Part shown: piece by piece, positions 1-7,983 of the stretch
How the letters are laid out: every line of letters starts with the position of its first letter
Numbering within the stretch: position 1 is the first letter of the stretch
DNA from: Komagataeibacter oboediens
Lineage (GTDB): Bacteria > Pseudomonadota > Alphaproteobacteria > Acetobacterales > Acetobacteraceae
Assembly (NCBI RefSeq): GCF_003207815.1
Contig: NZ_NKTX01000020.1
Span: 1-49,385 of the forward strand
DNA length: 49,385 bases
Reading direction: 5' to 3'
Made by a program: the position numbers and the translations under genes
The notes under the pieces: generated by a model
Databases searched by the model: none
What the model was told of the DNA's origin: nothing
What the model saw: the letters and a program-made list of their open reading frames with translations, nothing else

Positions 1-634
1 CCTGCTGGCCGATCTTGACGTCGAGTTTCCCCTTGAGGAACGACTGCTGGTACCACAGTTCGAACAGGCGGGTGGAGCGGTCAGCCTCGAACCCGCTGAT
101 CGGGTTGAAATTGTTCAGGTGATCCTGCGAAATGGAACGTCCGCGCGTCTGTAGCGCGCTGACATTGAACAGGCCGCCCTTCAGCCCGAACAGTTTTTCG
201 GTATCGATGGTCAGCGTGGGCATGGTCACGCCGTCATAGGCAGGGCCGGTGCCCGACCCCTGCCCATCGCCATTGGTGCTTGGCGTGCCACCGGTACCGT
301 TGCCCCAGACTTCATCGACTTCCTGAATGTCGAAGCTGATGCCGTGTTTGTACAGCCACGGGCGTGCACCCCACATGTTGCCCAGCAGGTTGCCGCTGGT
401 ATCCAGCGCGTTATCCGTGCCTGTGTCTGTCGTTACCGTCTGCTGCGCATCGGCCTGCGCGCGTTCTGAATCGCGCACCGTGGCCGGGTCGATCTGCTGG
501 ATCAGCGGGGTGGAATTACCTAGGCGGACGCGGTCCTGCGCAATCTGTGTCTGGACCTGTGCATGGGCATAGGAACCGAACGTGCCAATCAGGCCACAGG
601 ACAGAAGGCCGGATGAAAGGAAAAGGGTTCGCAT
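1..634 (-). CDS. OprB-like carbohydrate porin, N-terminal part
   Basis: This is the first 211 codons of a porin; the 3' end lies beyond the left edge. Residues 1-25 form a signal peptide (MRTLFLSSGLL, then a cut after AHA). The mature part has the features of carbohydrate-selective OprB porins: an early GNMWGARPWLYKHGI segment, an acidic EVWGN stretch, then EKLFGLKGG and a LFELWYQQ strand. Such porins form outer-membrane beta-barrels for sugar diffusion. An in-frame ATG 39 bases upstream (position 673) would add 13 residues (MKVLFSGPAQYGR) ahead of the signal peptide; neither start has a strong Shine-Dalgarno sequence. The start at 634 gives the more typical signal peptide, but a GC hairpin ends exactly at it. 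A cobalamin riboswitch lies about 160-200 bases upstream on the same strand. The family is assigned from pattern recognition of the N-terminus only. Confidence 0.75.
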   Translation of the reverse strand, partial: MRTLFLSSGLLSCGLIGTFGSYAHAQVQTQIAQDRVRLGNSTPLIQQIDPATVRDSERAQADAQQTVTTDTGTDNALDTSGNLLGNMWGARPWLYKHGISFDIQEVDEVWGNGTGGTPSTNGDGQGSGTGPAYDGVTMPTLTIDTEKLFGLKGGLFNVSALQTRGRSISQDHLNNFNPISGFEADRSTRLFELWYQQSFLKGKLDVKIGQQ

Positions 635-720
635 CCGGCCATATTGTGCCGGGCCGGAAAAAAGGACTTTCATGAAAAGACATCCCGTCAGGATGGGTCC
701 GGCCATATGGGGCCGGAAAA
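634..720 (-). promoter_or_regulatory. Duplicated GC hairpin in porin leader
   Basis: Two similar inverted repeats lie between the riboswitch and the porin. On the plus strand one runs 699-716 (CCGGCC ... GGCCGG around CATATG-like bases) and the other 635-657. Both share the context TCCGGCCATAT and end in GGCCGGAAA, so they look like duplicated elements about 64 bases apart. The second hairpin ends immediately before the ATG at 634. They may be part of the expression platform of the riboswitch; this is inference. Confidence 0.4.
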
Positions 721-832
721 GGGCGACCCGCCGAGCAGGCCACTGCTGGTACGGGGGGACGGAATGCTAGCTGGTCGTGTTCATGTCTCATGCCCATCTC
801 CGGTCAGCCCGCCCGACGATATCGTTAAAGGA

Positions 833-1033
833 CAGCGGCAGGTCTCCTGGCTTACGGGTCGCTGCATTTCATCTCCCTTCCCGGCCGGAGCCAGTGGTTG
901 CCGCAGGGCGGCAGCAGATGAAACACTCTCCGTTTACAGTTGCGGGTACAGCTGCCGACTCCACCCCCGGATATGATATCCTGCCGGGGTTTACAGCATT
1001 CCCTTTCCAACCCGTTTGCACGGGACCGCTGAC
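833..1033 (-). promoter_or_regulatory. Cobalamin (B12) riboswitch
   Basis: Read on the minus strand, this region carries the conserved parts of the adenosylcobalamin riboswitch: an exact B12 box AGCCAGGAGACCTGCC near 837-852, the CCCGCAACTGTAAA core near 948-962, a CCACTGG element near 892-898, GGGAAGGGAGATG near 875-888, and a GGAATGCTG element near 996-1004. The ends pair as a P1 stem (AGCGG with CCGCT). The only gene downstream on this strand is the OprB-like porin. Such riboswitches normally repress B12 uptake or synthesis genes when cobalamin is abundant, so control of this porin is the simplest reading. Confidence 0.93.
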
Positions 1034-1074
1034 TTATGGCCCGGACTATAGCGTTTACAGTCCATTAGGCAAGA

Positions 1075-2019
1075 TCAGGCCGGAGGCTGTCGGTCCAGCA
1101 GGTCCGCCACCTCATCCATGGTGGGCGCGGCCTGCGCGGCACCCGGACGGGTCGTGGCCAGTGCACCGCATGCGGCGGCGAAGCGCACTGCTTCCCCAAT
1201 GGCCGCCCCGCGGGCCAGTGCACTGGCAAGTCCCGCATTGAAACAGTCCCCCGCCGCCACCGTATCAATCGCCCTGACGCGGAAAGGGGACACGAACCCC
1301 TGCGCATCGGGCGCGGAATATACGACACCCCGGTGCCCCAGCTTGATGATGGCCGTGCGCGTGCCACGGGCATGCAGGATCTGTGCCGCCTGCAGGGCGG
1401 TCGTCTCATCCGTGGGTTCGATGCCTGTCAGGTCGCGGGTTTCGCGTTCGTTGGGGGTGATGATGTCCGCCAGTGGGTACAGTTCGGCGGGCAGGCCACG
1501 CGCGGGGACCGGGGCGGGGTCCAGCATGACGGGTATGCCCCGTTCCCGTGCCGTGCGGGCCATGGCCAGCACCAGCGCGTGACACATTTCCATCTGCATC
1601 ATCACCAGCGTTGCATGATCCAGGACGGGCGACAGAAGCGGGCAGGCCTCCGCCCCATGCGCCATGTTCGCCCCGCCATCCACAAGGATCTGGTTTTCCC
1701 CCGCATGGTTTATGGTGATGAAGGCCCGGCCGGTGTCGGCCGCGGGGTCTTCCATAAGGCAGTGCGTATCCACTCCGGCCTGTTGCAGCGTGGTGCGCGC
1801 CATGGTGGCCAGCATGTCCGTTCCGGTCCAGCCCGCCAGCGCCACGTCCTGTCCCAGCCGCGCTACCGCGATGGCCTGGTTGGCGCCCTTGCCCCCCAGT
1901 CCGGTGGTGGAGGCATGGACATGCAGCGTTTCGCCTGGCTGTGCGAAGCGTTCGACATGCGCGACAAAATCGATATTGGTGCTGCCGATGACGGCGATAT
2001 GGGGGGACGATGCAGGCAT
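1075..2019 (-). CDS. rbsK: Ribokinase, PfkB family
   Basis: The product phosphorylates D-ribose at O5 with ATP, feeding the pentose phosphate pathway in the cytoplasm. The 314-residue protein has the PfkB-family layout: an N-terminal STNIDF segment, the ribokinase signature GLGGKGANQA near residue 40, an NERE motif (TPNERETRDL) near the middle and the catalytic loop DTVAAGDCFNAG near residue 250, with the aspartate of AAGD as expected base. The usual threonine after this aspartate (GDTF) is cysteine here. ATG at 2019 was chosen because IAVIGS follows at once and AAGG lies upstream; a longer frame to 2148 adds residues unlike the family. It lies 82 bases downstream of rlmJ on the same strand. 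No ribose transporter genes are next to it. Confidence 0.92.
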   Translation of the reverse strand: MPASSPHIAVIGSTNIDFVAHVERFAQPGETLHVHASTTGLGGKGANQAIAVARLGQDVALAGWTGTDMLATMARTTLQQAGVDTHCLMEDPAADTGRAFITINHAGENQILVDGGANMAHGAEACPLLSPVLDHATLVMMQMEMCHALVLAMARTARERGIPVMLDPAPVPARGLPAELYPLADIITPNERETRDLTGIEPTDETTALQAAQILHARGTRTAIIKLGHRGVVYSAPDAQGFVSPFRVRAIDTVAAGDCFNAGLASALARGAAIGEAVRFAAACGALATTRPGAAQAAPTMDEVADLLDRQPPA

Positions 2020-2101
2020 GAAGGAAACCTTGGACGATGGGAAACACGGATAGGCCACCCTATCATCGCCCGTTACCGGTATACAGGCGGCCGGGACCGT
2101 T

Positions 2102-2977
2102 TTATTCGGGCACGACCCATTCCACTTCGGCCTGTGTTTCTCCATCACCCAGATAGCGGCACAGGGTGGTCAGGATGGCGCGCGCGGTCTGCTCGAACCG
2201 GAACGGCGGATTGGCGATCAGCAGTCCGCTACCATTCAGCCGCGTCGGGTCCAGCGGTGGCCGCAGGGTCAGTTCAAGGGCGAGCAGATTGCGCTGTCCC
2301 GCATCCTTCAGCGCGTTGTGGAAGGCATGTGTGGGCGCGCGATGCTTGATGGGATACCACGCGGCGATGATGCCATTACCAAATCGCTGGCGTGCTGTGA
2401 TGATGGCTTTTGCAAGGGTATGGAACTCATCCGTCCGTTCAAAGGGCGGATCCATGAGTACAAGCCCCCGCTTTGCCTGCCGTGGGGGCAGCAGGGCGGT
2501 GACGGCCTCGTATCCGTTGCGACCATGTACGGAAACGGCGGGATTGTTGCGGAACAGGCGGCGCAGGCTGCGCTGGTCCTCGGGGTGCAGTTCACAGCAG
2601 GTCAGTGTATCGCCCGGTCGCAGCATGTCCGCCACAATGGCGGGGGAGCCGGGATAGAACGTCTGCCCGTCATGCGCCGCGATCGTGGCGCGCACGATAT
2701 CCAGCCATTCCCCGATGCAGGCCGGTGCCTCAGGGTCGGGCGGGACGTCCAGCAGGCGGCCGATCCCCCCATGCCATTCTCCCGTTGCCTGTGCCTCGCG
2801 GCCCGACAGGTCATACATGCCGATCCCGGCATGCGTGTCGAGGACCGAAAACGCGGACGGCTTGCGACGCAGCGCATCGATCAGGGCCACCAGCACGACA
2901 TGTTTCATGACATCGGCAAAATTGCCGGCGTGATAGCTGTGTCTGTAATTCAAGGTCTGCCGCCCCACGGATTGCAT
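2102..2977 (-). CDS. rlmJ: 23S rRNA (adenine-2030-N6)-methyltransferase RlmJ
   Basis: RlmJ methylates N6 of A2030 in 23S rRNA using S-adenosylmethionine. The 291-residue protein opens with the family's NYRHSYHAGNFADVMKH segment, has a DTHAG SAM-binding turn near residue 46 and the catalytic DPPFE (N6-methyltransferase DPPF/Y type) near residue 170. In relatives the protein begins at or just before NYRHS; here the ATG at 2977 gives eight extra residues, and a TTG at 2953 directly before NYRHS is an alternative start. It is 123 bases downstream of the c-di-GMP protein and precedes rbsK in the same direction, so the three may be cotranscribed. Confidence 0.94.
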   Translation of the reverse strand: MQSVGRQTLNYRHSYHAGNFADVMKHVVLVALIDALRRKPSAFSVLDTHAGIGMYDLSGREAQATGEWHGGIGRLLDVPPDPEAPACIGEWLDIVRATIAAHDGQTFYPGSPAIVADMLRPGDTLTCCELHPEDQRSLRRLFRNNPAVSVHGRNGYEAVTALLPPRQAKRGLVLMDPPFERTDEFHTLAKAIITARQRFGNGIIAAWYPIKHRAPTHAFHNALKDAGQRNLLALELTLRPPLDPTRLNGSGLLIANPPFRFEQTARAILTTLCRYLGDGETQAEVEWVVPE

Positions 2978-3100
2978 GCCCCACGAACGGGGTCCGCAGG
3001 ACTGTTACTGGATCGTGGCGGCTTTTTCCATGCCGGCATGCGCCCCGTCCCGTATGGACGACAGGGGCGGGACGGCGAAAATCCTGGGTTATGGTACGTG

Positions 3101-5632
3101 TCAGGCGACCGGGACGGCTTCGGACCTGCGTTCCCTGATCCACGTGTCGAGGGATGCCGTCGTCATCGGACGCCCGAAATAATATCCCTGCACCACATCG
3201 CAATCGATATCCCGCAGCCCCGCGCATTGCGCGGCGTCTTCCACGCCTTCGGCAATGACGGTCATGCCCAGCGTGTGCCCGATGCGGATGATGGCGGTCA
3301 CCACCTGCCGCACGTTGCCGGTGCTGCCAAAGCCGTTCATGAAGCTGCGGTCGATCTTCACCTCGCTTATGGGCAGGCTGGCCAGGTTGGACAGGCTGGA
3401 ATACCCGGTGCCGAAATCATCCATCGACAGCCCGATGCCAAGGTTGCGGATGGCGGTCGCGGTGGTCACGGTCTGGTCGAAATTCTCGATCATGGCGGTT
3501 TCGGTCAGTTCCACGATCAGCCTTTCCGGCGGCACGCCGGTCTGGTGCAGGATGGTCGCCAGTTGCGATACCAGTTCGGGATCCTGGAACTGGATGGCGG
3601 ACATGTTGACCGATACGGTGGGCACCGGGATGTCGCGTGCGATCCATTCCGCCATCTGCTCACATGCAACCCGTAGCGACCACGCGCCAAGGGCACGGAT
3701 CTGCCCCGTTTCCTCCGCCACGGGAATGAACCGTCCCGGTGACACCATGCCCAGTACCGGGTCATCCCAGCGTGACAGGGCTTCCACGCCATGCAGTTCG
3801 CCCGTGCGCAGGTTGACCTGTGGCTGGTACACCAGCGTCAGGCGGCTGTCAGCAATGGCTTCACGCAGTGCGGAGGCCAGGATGACATGGTCATCCGCCT
3901 GCCGGTTCATGGATGGGTGGAAGAAGCGGTAGCAGCACCGCCCCGCCTTCTTGGCCTGCGCCAGCGCGGTATAGGCCTGACGCAGGCATTCCTCCGCATC
4001 CTGCCCCTCGCCGCTGAAGGTGCTTATGCCGATGCTGCCGGAAATGCTGACGGGAATGCCATCAACGGTGAACGGGTCCTCAAGGTTATGGATGATCCGT
4101 TCTGCCAGAAGGGTGACATCGGGTGCATTTTCTTCCGTCAATACTACGAATTCGTCGCCTTCCGTGCGCACCAGCACGTCGCGCCCCACCATTGCGTTGC
4201 GCAGGCGGGTGGCCAGTTCCAGCAGAAGCTGGTCGGCACGTCCCTGTCCCAGCGCCTGCACGATCTTGCGGAAGCGGTCGAGGTCGATGACCATGATGCT
4301 GAGCGGCGCTGCCGGTGGGCGGGCAGCCAGTTCCTGCAGGCGGCGGTTGAGCCACATGCGGTTGGGCAGGCAGGTCAGCCGGTCGGTATAGGACAGGCGG
4401 ATGATTGAATCCCGGCTGCGCTGCTGTTCAATGGCCAGCATGGCCAGATGCACGCAGGCGCCGACAATGCGCCGGTGCCATGCCCCCGGCTGACCGGGTG
4501 CGCGGAAATACAGGGAAAAACTGCCTGCCACGTCCCCATTGCGCAGGATGACGGGAACCGCCCATTCCGCGGCAATCCCGTGCCGGGCCGCCACGGTGCG
4601 CAGGGCGGGCCAGCGGGTTTCCGTCGTGAAATCGGGCACCACCACTTCCTGCGCCGTGGCGATTGCGGTGCCACAGGCCCCGCCCGCCGTACTGGCTTCC
4701 AGCCCGTCGAACGCCTGCAGGACCGGCATGGGCAGGCCGCCATGTCCGCCGGTGCGCAGCACGCCGCCCGTGCCCAGCATGACGACCGCCATGCAGTCAG
4801 GGGCGATCAGTTCGATGCGGCGGCACATGAAATCCAGCAGTTCGCGCAGGGACAGCTGATCGGTCAGCGCCTCCACCACGTCGCGCTGCAGTTCGCGTAA
4901 CTGCCGGTCATGGGTAATGTCGTGCAGGATGACGATAATGTCCGCAAGCCGACCGTCATCCCCATAATGCGGTGTGACCGCGCAACGCAGCCACAGGTCC
5001 CGCCCCTGCTGCCCGCGGGTATGGATATCCAGTTCAAAGCCCGTGCGCCGCGCCAGATGCTGGCGGAACTGCCGCAGGGTCGTGATATCGCTGTCGCCCC
5101 CCGAAAGCAGGGTGCCAAAGGGCGCATCGTGCAGGGCCGCGGGCTCCATCCCCATAAGGTCGGTTATGGCGCGGTTGGCGTGCGTAATGCGGTATTGCGG
5201 GTCCAGCACCAGAATGCCCCGGTCCGTTGCCTGCACGATCAGGGCGCTGATTTCAGCATTCTCGCGCGCCTGTTCCTCTTCCGTCAGGTCAAGCAACGCA
5301 ACCAGTTCATACAGGGCGCCGTCCCAGCTTATGCTGTCACGGTACAGGCGTACGGGCACGCCCAGCCCATCCCTGCGGCGCAGGGTGGTGGTGCCGTCAT
5401 CTGCCGTGGTCCTGTCCTGCGATGGGGACGGGTCCAGCGGGGTCGTGACATCGACGGTCTGGTCGGGGAAAAGCCGGCCAAGCCGCGTTTCAGCCAGATC
5501 CGTGGGGGTGTAGCCGGTCAGGTCGCAGGCGCGCGGGTTACCGTACACGACCCGACCCGATACATCCGCCATCATCACGGCCATGGGCAGTTTCTCCAGA
5601 AGGGGAGAGGAAATCTGTGTGATGTCCGGCAT
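3101..5632 (-). CDS. PAS-PAS-GAF-GGDEF-EAL cyclic-di-GMP phosphodiesterase-type protein
   Basis: A multidomain c-di-GMP turnover protein of 843 residues without obvious membrane segments. Domains in order: PAS at about 10-110, PAS at 135-245, GAF at 255-405, GGDEF at 412-575 and EAL at 590-840. The GGDEF signature is altered to EGDEF (about 491-495) and no RxxD inhibitory site is seen before it, so cyclase activity is doubtful. The EAL domain keeps its key residues: EALSR at about 617, VNMSA, ELTET, DDFGTGYSS, EVKIDRS, AEGVED and QGYYFGRP. The likely net activity is hydrolysis of c-di-GMP, the activator of bacterial cellulose synthase. Acetic acid bacteria encode similar PAS/GGDEF/EAL proteins as pdeA-dgc pairs; this copy stands alone. 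Start at 5632 is uncertain; the open frame extends to 5680 and no strong ribosome site separates the options. Confidence 0.9.
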   Translation of the reverse strand: MPDITQISSPLLEKLPMAVMMADVSGRVVYGNPRACDLTGYTPTDLAETRLGRLFPDQTVDVTTPLDPSPSQDRTTADDGTTTLRRRDGLGVPVRLYRDSISWDGALYELVALLDLTEEEQARENAEISALIVQATDRGILVLDPQYRITHANRAITDLMGMEPAALHDAPFGTLLSGGDSDITTLRQFRQHLARRTGFELDIHTRGQQGRDLWLRCAVTPHYGDDGRLADIIVILHDITHDRQLRELQRDVVEALTDQLSLRELLDFMCRRIELIAPDCMAVVMLGTGGVLRTGGHGGLPMPVLQAFDGLEASTAGGACGTAIATAQEVVVPDFTTETRWPALRTVAARHGIAAEWAVPVILRNGDVAGSFSLYFRAPGQPGAWHRRIVGACVHLAMLAIEQQRSRDSIIRLSYTDRLTCLPNRMWLNRRLQELAARPPAAPLSIMVIDLDRFRKIVQALGQGRADQLLLELATRLRNAMVGRDVLVRTEGDEFVVLTEENAPDVTLLAERIIHNLEDPFTVDGIPVSISGSIGISTFSGEGQDAEECLRQAYTALAQAKKAGRCCYRFFHPSMNRQADDHVILASALREAIADSRLTLVYQPQVNLRTGELHGVEALSRWDDPVLGMVSPGRFIPVAEETGQIRALGAWSLRVACEQMAEWIARDIPVPTVSVNMSAIQFQDPELVSQLATILHQTGVPPERLIVELTETAMIENFDQTVTTATAIRNLGIGLSMDDFGTGYSSLSNLASLPISEVKIDRSFMNGFGSTGNVRQVVTAIIRIGHTLGMTVIAEGVEDAAQCAGLRDIDCDVVQGYYFGRPMTTASLDTWIRERRSEAVPVA

Positions 5633-5823
5633 GATGGCGTCTTTCACAATATAAAGGGTAGTCGTCGCCCGACGGAACATAGTTGTCAGGGCATGTACGG
5701 TACCGCCTGTCAGGACGAATCTGTTAGTTTATCATTAATTATATTGCGGCAGCTTTGTGGCCTGTCCGGGTGTCATGACATGGAAATGCGACGTTTCGAC
5801 TGTCAGGTCTGTTCTGCCTGGTC

Positions 5824-6273
5824 TCAGTATTCCGGTTTTTCGCCCTTGGCGGGAATGGAGGGCTGTGTGCCCGGTGTCAGGGCATAGGTCAGCAGTACGA
5901 CGGTCTGTGTATCGCCGCTTTCCCCACGATGGATGTCATTGACGGATTCAGCGAACGCGTCGCCCTGATGAAAGGTTTCCGTCTTGCCGCTGTCCCGGTC
6001 GTGGATCGTCAGTTGTCCCTGCAGCACATAACCGGCATTGGGCACGGGGTGGGTATGCCATGGCAGGGCGGTGTGGGCGGGAATGGTCAGCCGGATCATC
6101 ATCAGTTCCGGCTGGGTGGTGGGGTATTTTTCATATGCCATGCCATTCCATGAATGGGTGGCCTGCAGCAGAATGTCACGGTGCCCGGATGCGACCACCT
6201 GCGCATGGACGGAGGAGGCAGGGATGGAACCAAATGCAAGGCAGGCAGCCAGGGCGGGGACAGATCTGTGCAT
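5824..6273 (-). CDS. Exported cupin-domain protein
   Basis: A 149-residue protein with a signal peptide (about residues 1-24, ending SVHA) followed by a single small beta-barrel cupin. Cupin motif 1 is visible as PWHTHPVPNAGYVLQG and motif 2 as GDAFAESVNDIHRGES, supplying the histidines and acidic residue that usually bind one divalent metal. The substrate cannot be told from sequence. ATG at 6273 is preceded by GAAAGAGAG; a longer open frame to 6465 is not protein-like. No partner gene is evident; the next gene upstream is tRNA-Tyr. Confidence 0.8.
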   Translation of the reverse strand: MHRSVPALAACLAFGSIPASSVHAQVVASGHRDILLQATHSWNGMAYEKYPTTQPELMMIRLTIPAHTALPWHTHPVPNAGYVLQGQLTIHDRDSGKTETFHQGDAFAESVNDIHRGESGDTQTVVLLTYALTPGTQPSIPAKGEKPEY

Positions 6274-6632
6274 CTTCTCTCTTTCCGGTCGGTCATCGTT
6301 ATTACAGGCCATAGCGCCTGATGGACCGATGCGGTTCCATGCCGGGGACCATGGGGGACTGCCCTCACATGATCTTGAGACGGAAAGGGAATTCGTTTTT
6401 ATAAAGTAACGGACCGTGCCGCCCTGCCTGCACCGGACCAGCCATGCGGATGACATGACAGACACGAATGGCCCGCAGTCTCAGCCATCGTTGCTTTGGA
6501 GATGTGGGCCCCCAGGATTTTTGTCCCGGCTAACATGCGGATTCTCCCCTTACCCGCTCCCTACGGATTTCATACCCGCTATTTGCTGGTGCTGCCTGAC
6601 ACAAACAGGGAACAATAGGGACAGGAAAAACA
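6274..6632. other. Intergenic, no gene seen
   Basis: About 360 bases between the cupin gene and the tRNA terminator. Short open frames exist (for example plus strand from 6416) but they lack ribosome sites and family-like sequence. It probably holds the cupin promoter. Confidence 0.5.
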
Positions 6633-6660
6633 CAAAAAACGCCGGAAAACCAGCGTTTTG
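6633..6660 (-). terminator. Rho-independent terminator of tRNA-Tyr
   Basis: On the minus strand the stem AAAACGCTGG / CCGGCGTTTT closes a TTTT loop and runs into a T-rich tract (TTTTTTGTG). It lies about 30 bases after the CCA end of tRNA-Tyr. Confidence 0.85.
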
Positions 6661-6691
6661 ACACAGCATGTGATTATTTGGGAAAGGTAGT

Positions 6692-6777
6692 TGGTGGAGG
6701 GAGTTGGATTCGAACCAACGTAGGCGTACACCAGCGGATTTACAGTCCGCCCCCTTTAGCCACTCGGGCATCCCTCC
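6692..6777 (-). tRNA. tRNA-Tyr (GTA)
   Basis: An 86-nt class II tRNA on the minus strand. The acceptor stem GGAGGGA pairs with TCCCTCC, the anticodon loop CTGTAAA gives anticodon GTA, a long variable arm is present as in bacterial tRNA-Tyr, the T-arm is GTTGGTTCGAATCCAAC, and CCA is encoded. A terminator follows. Confidence 0.97.
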
Positions 6778-6893
6778 GGGTTGGCGGGTAATTACGGGGA
6801 ATGACGGGGGGTGTCAATAGGCCGCATGAAAAACTTCGCTCATTTCCGGTTTGGGGGAATGACGCAGGACACGGTTGGGCTTAAAGAACGGAC

Positions 6894-7721
6894 ATGAACA
6901 TGCGCACTCCCCGTCGTCGCGGCGCGTCAGCCGCCCCCCATTCGGCCCCGTCCACCCGTCCCGCATCCGACCGGGGCGGTCGGGGGGGGCGTGGTGCTGC
7001 CTCGGCCCCGCGTGGCACATGCTGGCTGTACGGGCTGCACGCGGTGCAGGCCGCGCTGGAAAACCCGGCCCGCAAGCTGCGGCAGCTTCTGGTCACGGCC
7101 GAAGCGCAGGATACCCTTGCCGCCCGACTGGAAGGCGGGTTCCCCATTCAGGCGGTGCGCACCGAACGCGCACGGCTTGATATGCTGTGTGGGCCCGATG
7201 CGGTGCATCAGGGCATGGCGCTGCTGGCGGATGTGCTGACCCCGCCCGATCTGGATACCGTGCTGGAACGTCCGGGGCCGGTTCTGGTGCTCGATCAGGT
7301 AACGGACCCGCGCAATGTGGGGGCCATCCTGCGCTCGGCTGCGGCATTCGGCGCGGTGGCGGTCGTGATGCAGGATCGCAATGCCCCGGATGAGACGGGA
7401 ACCCTGGCGCGTGCGGCATCCGGTGCGCTGGAAATCGTGCCACTGATCCGTGTGGTCAACCTGTCGCGCGTGCTGGATGCGCTCAAGACCCGTGGCCTGT
7501 GGGTGGTGGGGCTGGATGCAGGCGGCGGCATACTGGATGGCGCGTCCTTCAGCCAGCGTCGCGTGGCCCTGGTGCTGGGCGCGGAAGGGGCGGGCCTGCG
7601 CCGCCTGACGCGTGAGCATTGTGACGAGATCGCGGGCCTTGCCATGAGCAGCGATATGGAAAGCCTGAACGTGTCCAACGCGGCGGCCGTGGCATTATAC
7701 GAAATGTACCGCCATCGCTGA
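6894..7721 (+). CDS. rlmB: SpoU-family 23S rRNA 2'-O-methyltransferase (RlmB type)
   Basis: A 275-residue SpoU/TrmH-type methyltransferase. After a low-complexity basic N-terminus (about 40 residues rich in Arg, Gly, Ala) comes the substrate-binding domain opening WLYGLHAVQAAL, then the SPOUT knot with VLDQVTDPRNVGAILRSA near residue 130 (motif 1), ALVLGAEGAGL near 222 (motif 2) and MESLNVSNAAAVALYE near 252 (motif 3). These are the SAM-binding and catalytic motifs of RlmB, which methylates G2251 of 23S rRNA. Two in-frame ATGs (6894 and 6900) could both serve. It diverges from tRNA-Tyr upstream and is followed by a copy of the two-hairpin repeat. Confidence 0.93.
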   Translation: MNMRTPRRRGASAAPHSAPSTRPASDRGGRGGRGAASAPRGTCWLYGLHAVQAALENPARKLRQLLVTAEAQDTLAARLEGGFPIQAVRTERARLDMLCGPDAVHQGMALLADVLTPPDLDTVLERPGPVLVLDQVTDPRNVGAILRSAAAFGAVAVVMQDRNAPDETGTLARAASGALEIVPLIRVVNLSRVLDALKTRGLWVVGLDAGGGILDGASFSQRRVALVLGAEGAGLRRLTREHCDEIAGLAMSSDMESLNVSNAAAVALYEMYRHR

Positions 7722-7751
7722 GGGCTGTTTGAAAACAGCCTGTTAATCAAT

Positions 7752-7818
7752 AGGTAAAGGTTTCTGGGTGCCGTCTTTATTCCAAAAGGGCGGTATTTGC
7801 CAAGGCTTTTCGAATGAT
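7752..7818 (+). repeat. Two-hairpin intergenic repeat, copy a (degenerate)
   Basis: A diverged copy of the repeat found nine times in this window: GGTAAAGGTTTCTGGGTGCCG, then a first arm around AAAAGGGCGG, then a remnant of the second hairpin. It lies just after rlmB. Confidence 0.7.
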
Positions 7819-7983
7819 TTCTAACGCGTTCTACCAGCCGGACGGATCATGAAAAACTATTTATGTTATAACATGTAGATTTATCCCGTTATTCTTGTCA
7901 TTCGGGGCAAATGACACGACCGCGTGATACAGATCGCCCGCGTGGCGACAGTCCGACGGCCCGCTGCCTGCGTGGTTAGCGTC

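Noticed and set aside
777-1241. An open frame on the plus strand overlapping the riboswitch
   Set aside because: The region is explained by the structured cobalamin aptamer on the other strand; the translation has no protein-like features.
2318-3676. A 452-codon open frame on the plus strand across rlmJ and the c-di-GMP gene
   Set aside because: It is antisense to two genes with clear family motifs, and its translation is compositionally odd with no recognisable domain. High GC leaves long antisense frames open.
6416-6661. An 81-codon open frame between the cupin and tRNA genes
   Set aside because: No ribosome site, no family-like sequence, and it runs into the tRNA terminator.
7752-7818. 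The paired-hairpin repeats as ordinary intrinsic terminators
   Set aside because: The T and A runs sit at the loop side of the stems and not after them, and outer motifs are conserved between copies, which fits a repeat family better than independent terminators.
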